Assembly (NCBI GenBank): GCA_040902855.1
Contig: JBBDWN010000063.1
Coordinates: forward strand, 1-32,125
From: DATHWB01 sp040902855
GTDB taxonomy: Bacteria > Actinomycetota > Acidimicrobiia > Spongiisociales > ZC4RG35
DNA: 32,125 bases
Reading direction: 5' to 3'
Shown: positions 15,832 to 23,699 of the stretch, in pieces
Position numbering within the stretch: the first letter of the stretch is position 1
How the letters are laid out: every line of letters starts with the position of its first letter
The notes under the pieces: model-generated
What the model was told of the DNA's origin: nothing
Database searches by the model: none
What the model saw: only the letters and a program-made list of their open reading frames with translations
Made by a program: the position numbers and the translations under genes

Positions 15832-16692
15832 TCAACCGTTCGAATGCTCGGAGGCCTCCCACTCTGTCGGGGAGGCGACCTTTGCACTTCTGCCCCACAG
15901 CCATCCGAGGACGGCGATCGCCCCGATGACGACTGCCACGAGTCCGGCGTTGTCTGCCAAGAATCCCGTCACGGATGCCGAGGTGCGATCGATCCAACGG
16001 ACCAGTCCGGTCGAACCCAGGGCGACGCCACCGCCGGAAAGGATCGTCGCCCAATACCAGACGATGAACACACCAGCGACCGTCATCACCACGCCCGAGA
16101 TGGTGTCCATGTGGCGCGCCAGTCGTCGAATCTTCGCCAGGACTGTCTTCTTCCCACCCGCCACGACGAACGTCACGCCCGTGACTGCGGTTGCCATTCC
16201 CGCTCCGTAGGCGGTGAATGCGAGGACCGATGTCGACAGAGCTTCTGCGGACACGATCCCACCGACCAGGCTGAGAAAGATTGGGAGCGTGCATGACAAC
16301 GAGGCGATGGCGTAGGACACGCCGAAGACGAACATGCCTCCGACCGAGCCGCTCTTGCGGGCCCGCGAAACACCTGGAACGGTGGGGAGCAGCCGGCGTC
16401 CGAGAAGCTGAGCGATTCCGACCACGATGAGGCCCAGTCCGACTGCCAGCGCCAGCCACGGGATGGTATCGACCACGGTTCGGAGTCCAAAGGAGATGAG
16501 CGCCCCCGCCAGCGTGAACACCACCAAAAACCCCGATGCCACCGAGAGTGCGACGACTCCGGTGCGCTCCACCCGACGCTCCGTGCCGTCGCCGAGGAAG
16601 AACCCGAGGTAGGCCGGCAGCATGGCGAAGCCGCACGGGTTGACGGTGGCAACCATGCCTGCGGCGAAGGCGGTGGAGAGGAGTGCAGTCAT
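15832..16692 (-). CDS. CcdA/DsbD-type transmembrane thiol transporter
   Basis: The 286-residue protein has about six to eight membrane helices and the paired catalytic cysteines of the DsbD-beta/CcdA family: C20 in NPCGFAMLPAYLGFFL and C134 in SLSCTLPIFL. CcdA proteins carry reducing power from cytoplasmic thioredoxin across the membrane to extracytoplasmic thiol proteins. Downstream genes encode a membrane protein and a CxxC CMD protein. The exported TlpA-like thioredoxin at 22412 would be a natural recipient, though it is in another operon. The C-terminus has an extra helix and a short polar tail. Confidence 0.9.
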   Translation of the reverse strand: MTALLSTAFAAGMVATVNPCGFAMLPAYLGFFLGDGTERRVERTGVVALSVASGFLVVFTLAGALISFGLRTVVDTIPWLALAVGLGLIVVGIAQLLGRRLLPTVPGVSRARKSGSVGGMFVFGVSYAIASLSCTLPIFLSLVGGIVSAEALSTSVLAFTAYGAGMATAVTGVTFVVAGGKKTVLAKIRRLARHMDTISGVVMTVAGVFIVWYWATILSGGGVALGSTGLVRWIDRTSASVTGFLADNAGLVAVVIGAIAVLGWLWGRSAKVASPTEWEASEHSNG

Positions 16693-16750
16693 TGGCTCTT
16701 CAAACGCTCAGGAACGACGAGTGCAGCGTTGATGGTCGCACATCCGACGA

Positions 16751-17494
16751 TCAGCTCCTCACGGGCGGATCGGCGAGTTGGGCATGGGAGATGTCGACCA
16801 CGTCCGATGTGGCGAACAGTCCGAGGGTGTCGAGACCGAACTGGTCACGCCACAGGGCCGGGGGAACCGCGATGTCGGCGAGGAGCAGCGTTGTGTCGAA
16901 TGGCAGGTGCAGGAATCCCGACTTCGGAAGGGCGAGCGTGAGGATCACGTCCGGCCCCACGACGTTGGCGGGCGACTCGCCGGTGGTGGCGTCGAGCCCC
17001 GAGGGAACGTCGAGGGAGATGACCGTTGACGCCGAGGCATTCATCCAGTCGATCAGCTCGGCTGCTCGTCCGGTGGGTGCGTCGGTGAGCCCGTATCCGA
17101 TGAGACCGTCGACGATCACCGCGCCCGGCTCAGATGGCAGCCGGGCGGACGGGCGGCATCCGATGGCCTCTAGCGACGCCGCCTGGTGAGCTGCGGCGCC
17201 AGTGAGACTGCCGGGCTCTCGATCCAGCACGGTCGTCACATCGAACCCGAAACCTCGCAGCCTGCGAGCGGCCGCCATCGCTCCGCCTCCGTTGCCGCCT
17301 CCGCCTGCGAGGACAGTCACAGCCGATCGCGACGAGTCGAGACGATCCTGGGCGGTGCGGGCCAGCGCCCGGCCCGCCAGTTCCATCATCTGGAGGAGAT
17401 CGATGCCGTACGGCCCCGTGGCCAGACGATCTGCCTCTGCCATCTGATCGGCGGTGACGGTCGGTACCGCTCCGATGAACTGTGGGGCTCTCAC
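16751..17494 (-). CDS. nnrE: NAD(P)H-hydrate epimerase (YjeF N-terminal domain)
   Basis: The 247-residue protein starts at GTG 17494 with GAGG upstream, then TADQMAEADRLA and LLQMMELAGRALA typical of the family start. The glycine-rich loop reads AGGGGNGGGAMAAARRL, slightly altered from the usual N-N-G-G-D-G. The conserved ISLDVPSGLDATTG supplies the cation site. The enzyme epimerises the R form of damaged NAD(P)H hydrate so that the dehydratase can repair it. The partner dehydratase domain (NnrD) is not fused here and not in the window. A longer GTG start further upstream would run across the inverted repeat at 17507 and is less likely. Confidence 0.85.
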   Translation of the reverse strand: MRAPQFIGAVPTVTADQMAEADRLATGPYGIDLLQMMELAGRALARTAQDRLDSSRSAVTVLAGGGGNGGGAMAAARRLRGFGFDVTTVLDREPGSLTGAAAHQAASLEAIGCRPSARLPSEPGAVIVDGLIGYGLTDAPTGRAAELIDWMNASASTVISLDVPSGLDATTGESPANVVGPDVILTLALPKSGFLHLPFDTTLLLADIAVPPALWRDQFGLDTLGLFATSDVVDISHAQLADPPVRS

Positions 17495-17506
17495 GGTTGC
17501 CTCGTA

Positions 17507-17524
17507 GTGTCGGACACCCGACAC
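17507..17524. promoter_or_regulatory. Perfect 18-bp inverted repeat in a divergent promoter region, operator candidate
   Basis: GTGTCGG (17507-17513) and CCGACAC (17518-17524) are a perfect 7-bp inverted repeat with a 4-bp spacer. It lies 13 bp before the epimerase start (17494, minus) and 39 bp before the DUF547 start (17564, plus). The symmetry and the position between two divergent starts fit a binding site for a dimeric repressor. No regulator gene is nearby. Confidence 0.5.
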
Positions 17525-17563
17525 AATCGACGGTCGAGTTCTCTCCCCGATGTTGCCCACGCC

Positions 17564-18355
17564 ATGACAGAGTCTCCCCCCACATCTCCCAATGTTCTGA
17601 GCGCCGGATGGTCGATTCTCACATCCCTCATCCGTGTTCGCGCCCCCCGGCCCCGCGGGGATGCGACCGTAGACCATTCCCGTCTTGGCAAGATCCTCGA
17701 ATCGCTACAAGGCGACGTCATCGGTCGTCTTCCTGCCGCCGGCGGGGAACTGGCCGTGTATCTGGACGAGATGGAATCGGTCGATCCCGACACGCTCACC
17801 GTCGGCGAGTCGCTGGCATTCTGGATCAACGTGTACAACGCGGCTGCCCTCAGATTGGGAGCAGTCGCGGCGCGGGACGGTGTCCCGACGGTGTTCGGAA
17901 TCCCCGGTGCATTCACCTCGCCTGCTGTGACGGTTACCGGCGAGGCGCTTTCCCTGGACCAGATCGAACATGCCAAGGTGCGACGGTTCGGAGACCCTCG
18001 CATCCACGCCGGACTGGTATGTGGCGCAATGTCATGTCCGACGTTGCGGCGCGAGCCGTACACCGGTGACGTCGACAGCCAACTCGACGACCAGATGCGT
18101 CGTTTTCTGACGGATGGAGCGTTGGTCACCGTGGAGGCGGACAACCGCGTGACCCTCTCGTCGATTTTCGCTTGGTTCGGGAGAGACTTCGTCAAGCCCC
18201 ACCGCATGCCGACGCTGCTGCCTGCTCGCAGGCGGACCGTACTTGCGGCGCTCACGCCGTGGATGGACAACGATGTTGCGTCGTGGATTGAAGGCGCGGA
18301 GCCGACCATCAGCTTCTCCAGTTACGACTGGCGACTCGGTTGTGCCATCGCCTGA
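17564..18355 (+). CDS. DUF547 family protein
   Basis: The 263-residue protein contains the DUF547 block: SLAFWINVYNAAAL, then VTGEALSLDQIEH, IHAGLVCGAMSCPTL and FSSYDWRLG near the C-terminus. The family has a Cys and His-containing papain-like look but no proven activity. No signal peptide is seen (MTESPPTSPN), although many relatives are exported. The start ATG lies after the inverted repeat at 17507-17524. The 3' end overlaps the convergent membrane protein gene by 34 bp. Confidence 0.88.
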   Translation: MTESPPTSPNVLSAGWSILTSLIRVRAPRPRGDATVDHSRLGKILESLQGDVIGRLPAAGGELAVYLDEMESVDPDTLTVGESLAFWINVYNAAALRLGAVAARDGVPTVFGIPGAFTSPAVTVTGEALSLDQIEHAKVRRFGDPRIHAGLVCGAMSCPTLRREPYTGDVDSQLDDQMRRFLTDGALVTVEADNRVTLSSIFAWFGRDFVKPHRMPTLLPARRRTVLAALTPWMDNDVASWIEGAEPTISFSSYDWRLGCAIA

Positions 18356-18963
18356 CGGGCACTCGCCTCGGTGCGTGTTCGCACGCCGAGTGTGAGCGTG
18401 GTGATGGCGATCACCGCAGCAGCGATGTCGTAGGGGAGGATGTAGCGCCACATGGCGTCACCGTCGACGAGCCATCCGCCCGCCGGGGTGTATCCGACCG
18501 CGTTCAGATAGGCCGCCACCGACCACACACAGACTGCCACGACCGCTCCGCCTGCCACCCAACCGGCGATCCGGCCGGCTGCCAGCCTTGCCCCGATTGC
18601 GGTTGCACCGGCGGCCCAGGCGATGTCGAGCGTCGAGAGGAGTTGCAGGAATTGCATGGATGGATCGAGGCGTAGTGCGGCGGACGACGCCAGCGTCACG
18701 AGTGCGACAGCCCCGGTCGCCAGCACCACCAGCGAGACCGCGGATCCGAAGAGACCCGCCTTCGGACTGAGTCCTGTGAACCACGGAGTGTCGAGTTCAT
18801 CCACCAATGCCATGGTCAACGCCAGCCCGTAGGCGACCAGGACCGTCAGATGGAACAGGATCCATGGAGTGGAGCCGTGGGGCGGGGGCACGGCGAGAAG
18901 CAGCGGGGCGCCGACCAGCCCGGCGATCAACCACCGAACCGAACGGCCGATCGCCCGTTCCAT
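18322..18963 (-). CDS. Multi-pass membrane protein, unknown function
   Basis: The 213-residue protein has about six hydrophobic helices (MERAIGRSVRWLIAGLVGAPLL, WILFHLTVLVAYGLALTMALV and four more) and no recognised motif. The ATG at 18963 overlaps the stop of the oxidoreductase upstream by one base (TGATG), so translation is coupled and the two products may work together at the membrane. It overlaps the convergent DUF547 gene at its 3' end. Confidence 0.78.
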   Translation of the reverse strand: MERAIGRSVRWLIAGLVGAPLLLAVPPPHGSTPWILFHLTVLVAYGLALTMALVDELDTPWFTGLSPKAGLFGSAVSLVVLATGAVALVTLASSAALRLDPSMQFLQLLSTLDIAWAAGATAIGARLAAGRIAGWVAGGAVVAVCVWSVAAYLNAVGYTPAGGWLVDGDAMWRYILPYDIAAAVIAITTLTLGVRTRTEASARQAMAQPSRQS

Positions 18964-20378
18964 CACAGGAATTCGTGACCGAACTCGTCCCGGTACGCCT
19001 CGAGCAACCGGAGCCACACCTCGCTGAGCGTCGGGAATGACGGCACCGCGTGCCACAGCGTGTCGAGCGACACTTCCCCCACGATGGCAATCGTTGCACT
19101 GTGGAGGATCTCACCGACCTGCGGACCGACGAAGGTCGCACCAACCAACGTGTGCGTGTCGGCGTTCACAACCAAGGTGCAGGTTCCGCGATACCCCTTG
19201 CCGAGGGTGGCGGCACCGGCCGTGTGGCCGATGTCGTAGGAGACGGTTCGCACGTTGAGGCCGGCCTCCTTCGCCGCCGCAGTGGTCATGCCGACCGCCG
19301 CGACCTGAGGGTTGGTGAAGACCACTCGTGGTGTCGCTTTCGTATCTCCCCACGCCGACGTCTTCGCCCCTGCGATGTGGGCACCTGCCACCCGCGCCTG
19401 GTACTTGCCGGTGTGAGTGAGGAGGGAGCGGGCGTTGACGTCGCCGACGGCGTACAGCCAATCCCCCTCGACTCCGGTGGCCAGCAGGTGATCGTCGACA
19501 TCGACGTACTTCCCGTCTTCGAGTCCCACGCTGCTCAGTCCGATGTCGGCGGTGTTGGGCTTGCGGCCGGTCGCGACCAGAAGTTCGTCAGCCTCTATCG
19601 ACACTTTGGAGCCGTCGGAGAGTGTCACGTCGATCGTCACCGGGCCGTCGGTGCCTTCGCGGCGCACCTCGGTGGTGTTGGCTTCGGTGTGGACCGTGAT
19701 TCCGAGGCGTTCGAACGACTTCCGGAGTTCTTCGCCCACGGATGGCTCTTCCACTGCCAGCAGGTGCTCGAAGAGTTCGATGATCGTGACCTCCTCGCTG
19801 CCCAGTGTCTTCCACGCCTGGGCCATCTCCACCCCCACGACTCCCCCTCCGATGATCAGCAGTCGACGCGGCACCTCCTTGGCAGTGGTCACATCCCGAC
19901 TGTCCCATGCGCCGACCTCGGAGAGTCCCGGGATGGGAGGCATCGAGGCGGAAGTTCCGGTTGCGAGGATCACGCCTTTGGTCGCCACGAACCGGTCGAC
20001 TGAGCCATCCGCCCGTTCGACCTCGACCGCGCGTTCCCCGACGAGGCGGCCGTGCCCGCGTAGCAGTGTCACGCCCACGCCCTCCAGCCAGGACACCTGA
20101 CCTTCGTCGTCCCAGTTTCCCGCCAGAGCATCGCGACGAGCGAGAGCATCTTCGATGTCGATTGCTCCGCCGGTGAAGCCGGGAGTGCGCCCGGCGGCAT
20201 CGAGGACATCGCCGGGTCGCAGAAGCGCCTTGGAGGGCATGCATGCCCAGTACGAACATTCCCCTCCGACGAGTTCTCGCTCGACGATGGCGGTCGAGAG
20301 GCCATGGCGTACCGCCACATCGGCGGCGTTCTCACCGGCCGGTCCTGCCCCGAGGACGATGACGTCGAATTGTGACAT
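18963..20378 (-). CDS. Class I pyridine-nucleotide disulfide oxidoreductase (dihydrolipoamide/mercuric reductase-like)
   Basis: The 471-residue protein shows the FAD-binding GAGPAG (10-15) and redox-active C41-S-Y-W-A-C46 in place of the usual CLNxGC. It also has the NAD(P)-binding GGGVVGVEMAQ, the second FAD motif LYAVGDVNA and the C-terminal dimerisation helix with HAVPSFPTLSE. The C-S-Y-W-A-C redox loop marks a subfamily common in actinobacteria whose substrate is not defined; true dihydrolipoamide dehydrogenases have N-x-G between the cysteines. It is coupled to the downstream membrane protein, and the gene upstream is on the other strand. Confidence 0.92.
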   Translation of the reverse strand: MSQFDVIVLGAGPAGENAADVAVRHGLSTAIVERELVGGECSYWACMPSKALLRPGDVLDAAGRTPGFTGGAIDIEDALARRDALAGNWDDEGQVSWLEGVGVTLLRGHGRLVGERAVEVERADGSVDRFVATKGVILATGTSASMPPIPGLSEVGAWDSRDVTTAKEVPRRLLIIGGGVVGVEMAQAWKTLGSEEVTIIELFEHLLAVEEPSVGEELRKSFERLGITVHTEANTTEVRREGTDGPVTIDVTLSDGSKVSIEADELLVATGRKPNTADIGLSSVGLEDGKYVDVDDHLLATGVEGDWLYAVGDVNARSLLTHTGKYQARVAGAHIAGAKTSAWGDTKATPRVVFTNPQVAAVGMTTAAAKEAGLNVRTVSYDIGHTAGAATLGKGYRGTCTLVVNADTHTLVGATFVGPQVGEILHSATIAIVGEVSLDTLWHAVPSFPTLSEVWLRLLEAYRDEFGHEFL

Positions 20379-20593
20379 GAAAGCTCCCTGTCTGGTTGTT
20401 CATGGGTCCAACAGTCGGCGATACCACCGTGATGTCAGATCGTCAGCCACCCGACAGTCTGGTTGGCCTGCCTCGGTAGGGGAGTTGCGCGACCGATGAA
20501 CCGTCGGCTCTCCGACAGTGGGACCGAACTTCTGGCTTTCGGTCGGTTGAAGGGTGCGAACAAGGAGAACGACCGATGCGATGGAGGAAGAAG

Positions 20594-20878
20594 ATGGCGA
20601 AGAAGGCGACGCTGGGCAATGTGACACTGGCTGAGGCTGACGAGGTGGTATCGCTGGAAGGCAACGCCTACTTCCCGCCGGAGGCCATCCGCTGGGACCA
20701 TCTGACCGAGAGCGACCACACGACGGTGTGCCCTTGGAAGGGACAGGCGAGCTACTTCGACGCCGTGATCGACGGGGAGACCCACCGCAACGTCGGCTGG
20801 ACGTATCGCACGCCGAGCGACAAGGCGAAGGCGATCACCGGCCACGTCGCATTCTGGGGCAAGGTCAAGGTCACCTGA
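20594..20878 (+). CDS. DUF427 family protein
   Basis: The 94-residue protein MAKKATLGNVTLAE... is a typical single-domain DUF427 protein with EGNAYFPPEAI, the CPWKGQASYFD core and VAFWGKVKV at the end. The ATG at 20594 has a GGAGG site at 20583-20587 and yields the normal family N-terminus. An alternative ATG at 20576 with AAGGAG at 20562-20567 would add six residues and is also well supported. Some DUF427 proteins have a beta-barrel fold, but no reaction is established. It is divergent from the oxidoreductase gene. Confidence 0.9.
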   Translation: MAKKATLGNVTLAEADEVVSLEGNAYFPPEAIRWDHLTESDHTTVCPWKGQASYFDAVIDGETHRNVGWTYRTPSDKAKAITGHVAFWGKVKVT

Positions 20879-20883
20879 GGGTT

Positions 20884-21066
20884 TCAGTGGAGCGTCCTGA
20901 CCGCCATGAAGGCGACGGCCAGCAGAGTCGCTCCGATCACGAGAAGGCGAGCATCGGCATGGTGTCTCGTCAGGTACAGCCCGATGGCAGAGATCGAGAG
21001 GACGGCAACCACCTGGATGGCCACTCCGGCGTCGGTGGTCGGAAGCAAGAAATCGATGAGGTTCAC
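20884..21066 (-). CDS. Small two-helix membrane protein
   Basis: A 60-residue frame from GTG 21066 has a GGAGGA ribosome binding site at 21073-21078 on the minus strand with a normal 6-nt spacer. It encodes two hydrophobic segments (DAGVAIQVVAVLSISAIGLYL and ARLLVIGATLLAVAFMAV) joined by a short basic loop with two His. It is convergent with the DUF427 gene and divergent from the DUF3179 lipoprotein gene. Its size and site make it likely real, but no family is recognised. Confidence 0.6.
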   Translation of the reverse strand: MNLIDFLLPTTDAGVAIQVVAVLSISAIGLYLTRHHADARLLVIGATLLAVAFMAVRTLH

Positions 21067-21177
21067 GACATGTCCTCCAATGAAGAGCAAAACCGGAACC
21101 ACCGAATCTCACGCGTGCGAGGGTCGGATTGCCGACAGTTGGCGAGGACGCGGCCTGCGGGCATCGTTGGAGCCGGC

Positions 21178-22410
21178 ATGAAGCTGAAAAACGGGATCGT
21201 ACTGATAGCCCTGGTTGCGTCCGCCTGCTCCGGAGGGGCTGTGTCGGAGAGCACCGAGGCAGCCGAGCCGGACCCGGCGACCACGACCACATCCGAGTCG
21301 CTCCAACCGACGGCGACCCTGCCTCCGGTCGAGCTCCCGGCGGATGGCTTTCCCGAAGGGGACTCGGCACTCGATGACATGACCGCCGAGAGCTTCCCCC
21401 CACCGCTGATCGATGTCGAAGAGATCATTTCGGGCGGCCCGCCGCCTGATGGGATCCCGCCGGTGGACGAGCCGGTGTTCACCGACGTCGCGTCGGCTGA
21501 CGAGTATCTGAGCGATGAGGAGCCCGTGGTCGTCCTGGACATCGATGGTGACGCCCGCGCCTATCCCATCCAGATCATGATTTGGCACGAGATCGTCAAC
21601 GACGTCGTCGGAGACGTACCGGTCTCCGTCACCTACTGCCCCCTGTGCAACAGCGCTGTTTCCTATGTGCGGACCATCGGCGGACACGAAACGACCTTCG
21701 GTACCTCCGGTCGTCTCTTCGCCTCCGCCCTCGTCATGTATGACAGGGCGACGGAGACACTGTGGACGCATTTCGACGGGCGGGCCGTCGTCGGGGTGCT
21801 CACCGGGCACCGGCTCGAGCCCGTTGCGTCACCCTTGCTGTCGTGGGCCGACTTCAAAGAGGCCTACCCAGACGGGAAGGTGCTCGATCGGGACGAGACC
21901 GGATTCGGGCGGCCTTACGGCAACAACCCGTACCAGGGCTATGACAACCCCAGTTCCTTCCCCTTCCTCTTCACCGGAGACGTCGACGATCGCTCCCGGG
22001 CGATGCAGCGAGTGGTCGGAGTCCGAGACGGCGACGATGCCCGCGCCTGGACGCTCGATGTGATCTCTGGCGAGACAGCCAGTGTGACGAACACCGAAGT
22101 CGGAGACACCGAACTGGCGATCTTCTGGTCGGCTGGGCAGTCGAGCGCGTTGGAGTCTCTCCAGACGGCGTCCGGACGCGATGTCGGATCGGTGGGCGTG
22201 TTCTCGCCGATCATCGACGGCCGGACCTTGACGTTCACCGCGGCGGATGGCGCGTTCTTCGATGAACAGACCGGATCGACGTGGAATATCACCGGTCGAG
22301 CGGTCGACGGCGAACTGGCGGGATCACAACTCGAGCGAATTCCGCATCTGGACACGTTCTGGTTCGCCTGGTCGACCTATGCCCCCGGCACCGATCTGAT
22401 CGAGGAGTGA
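21178..22410 (+). CDS. DUF3179 family lipoprotein
   Basis: The 410-residue protein starts with a lipoprotein signal: MKLKNGIVLIALVASAC with Cys17 as the lipidated residue. A low-complexity linker (residues 20-70, rich in Thr, Ser, Glu and Pro) leads to the DUF3179 domain. It holds AYPIQIMIWHEIVND, the Cys pair in TYCPLCNSAV, TFGTSGRLF and LWTHFDGRAV, and the C-terminal GRDVGSVGVF block. The two cysteines and His residues suggest a redox or metal site, but the family function is unknown. The TlpA-like thioredoxin gene follows one base after the stop, which suggests it reduces the CPLC motif. A related copy ends at the left edge of the window. Confidence 0.92.
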   Translation: MKLKNGIVLIALVASACSGGAVSESTEAAEPDPATTTTSESLQPTATLPPVELPADGFPEGDSALDDMTAESFPPPLIDVEEIISGGPPPDGIPPVDEPVFTDVASADEYLSDEEPVVVLDIDGDARAYPIQIMIWHEIVNDVVGDVPVSVTYCPLCNSAVSYVRTIGGHETTFGTSGRLFASALVMYDRATETLWTHFDGRAVVGVLTGHRLEPVASPLLSWADFKEAYPDGKVLDRDETGFGRPYGNNPYQGYDNPSSFPFLFTGDVDDRSRAMQRVVGVRDGDDARAWTLDVISGETASVTNTEVGDTELAIFWSAGQSSALESLQTASGRDVGSVGVFSPIIDGRTLTFTAADGAFFDEQTGSTWNITGRAVDGELAGSQLERIPHLDTFWFAWSTYAPGTDLIEE

Positions 22411-22411
22411 G

Positions 22412-22936
22412 ATGGAACGTCGACGCAAGCTGATCGTCGCCGCCGCGGGAATCGTGGCCCTCGTCGTCGGGATCGCCGCCTTCTGGCCCACCGGCGACGA
22501 CGCCGGAGCATCCTCCCAGTCGGTCTCTCGCCTCGACGTCCCGTTTCAGTTCATCGACGGGTCTGATGCAAACCTCGCCGACTTCGCCGGCAAGCCTCTC
22601 GTCGTCAACTTCTGGGCCTCCTGGTGTCCGGCGTGCGTGGCGGAGATGCCTGACTTCGAACAGGTTCACGCCGCACTCGGAGACCAGGTGGTCTTCCTGG
22701 GCATGAACATGCAGGAGACCGATGCACGGGCGGCGGAGGCGCTCATCGACCAGACCGGTGTCAGCTATCAGCTCGGGCTCGACCCTGACGGTCGGATCTT
22801 CAACGCCTTCGGCGGTATCGCCATGCCGACGACGGTGTTCATCGACGCCGACGGGAATGTGGTCAAAACCCACGCCGGCACGATCTTCGCCGAAGATCTC
22901 GAGGAGATGATCCGCACCGAACTGCTGGCGTCGTGA
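22412..22936 (+). CDS. TlpA/ResA-like membrane-anchored thioredoxin
   Basis: The 174-residue protein has an N-terminal membrane anchor (residues 7-24), then a thioredoxin fold with the active site W-A-S-W-C72-P-A-C75 and the cis-Pro loop GGIAMPTTVFID. It would face outside the cytoplasm and reduce or isomerise thiols there. The ATG comes one base after the stop of the DUF3179 lipoprotein, and its stop overlaps or abuts the Crp/Fnr gene, forming a three-gene unit. Reducing power could come from the CcdA at 15832. Confidence 0.92.
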   Translation: MERRRKLIVAAAGIVALVVGIAAFWPTGDDAGASSQSVSRLDVPFQFIDGSDANLADFAGKPLVVNFWASWCPACVAEMPDFEQVHAALGDQVVFLGMNMQETDARAAEALIDQTGVSYQLGLDPDGRIFNAFGGIAMPTTVFIDADGNVVKTHAGTIFAEDLEEMIRTELLAS

Positions 22937-22989
22937 GCCCCCAGTCCGGCGTTGGGTCGGCCCCACATCCGCTACGTTGGGCTGATCTC

Positions 22990-23691
22990 ATGCTCGATCT
23001 CCCTGACCTCGCTGCCGACCAACACCTGGCATGGCTGGCTCGTAGCTTCGGACGTCCCGACTACCTCCCCCTGACCGCAGCCGACCTCGAAGTGCTCGCA
23101 GGGTCGGCTGAACTGGTGAAACGGTTTCGCGGGTCACACCTGTTCCGCCAAGGCGAACCCGCGGTGGCGGCGTATCTGGTCAGGGAGGGCCAGGTCGACA
23201 TCTACCGCGACCACTCGGGCTCGCAGACCGTCGTCGCCCGGGTCGGACCGGGGTCGGTGATCGGCGACATCGCCATGTTCGGCGAAGGCGTGTACAAGTC
23301 GTCGGTACGAGCGGTCGATCACGTCAGGGCCTTCCGATTCGACCGTGAGAAGTTGCTTCCCGAACTGGCCAGACATCCGTCAATCTGTCTCCGCTGGCTG
23401 GTCTCCGGTCTGAACCAGTTGGAGCGGACCCAGCGGCGGATCATCAGCCTCATGCACAAGACGGTGCTGGCTCAGGTGGCGGATCTGCTGGCGGAGGAGG
23501 CCGCAACCCTCCGGAAGGTTCCCCTCTCCCAAGCTTCGATCGCCACGCTGTTGGGGGTGAGCCGTCAGTCGGTCAACGAGGCTCTGGGAGAATTGCGGGA
23601 GCAGAAGATCGTCGAAACCGGATATCGGATGATCGAGGTGCTCGACTTGGAGCGTCTTCAAGCCGTGGCGTCAGACCAGCCCTTGGACTGA
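22990..23691 (+). CDS. Crp/Fnr-family transcription regulator
   Basis: The protein is 233 residues from ATG 22990, or 252 residues from a GTG at 22933 whose 4-nt overlap with the previous stop (GTGA) would couple translation. The cyclic-nucleotide-binding-like barrel contains LFRQGEPAVAAYLVREGQVDIY and GSVIGDIAMFGEG. The helix-turn-helix is LSQASIATLLGVSRQSVNEALGELREQKIVE. There is no Cys cluster for an Fnr iron-sulfur centre, so a small-molecule or redox-independent signal is more likely. It probably autoregulates or regulates the preceding lipoprotein-thioredoxin pair. Confidence 0.9.
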   Translation: MLDLPDLAADQHLAWLARSFGRPDYLPLTAADLEVLAGSAELVKRFRGSHLFRQGEPAVAAYLVREGQVDIYRDHSGSQTVVARVGPGSVIGDIAMFGEGVYKSSVRAVDHVRAFRFDREKLLPELARHPSICLRWLVSGLNQLERTQRRIISLMHKTVLAQVADLLAEEAATLRKVPLSQASIATLLGVSRQSVNEALGELREQKIVETGYRMIEVLDLERLQAVASDQPLD

Positions 23692-23699
23692 CGCAGGTC

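Noticed and set aside
20452..20512. Repeated CCGACAGT and GTCTGGTTG words between the oxidoreductase and DUF427 genes
   Set aside because: The words are short, GC-rich and irregularly spaced; their number is near what is expected by chance in this DNA.
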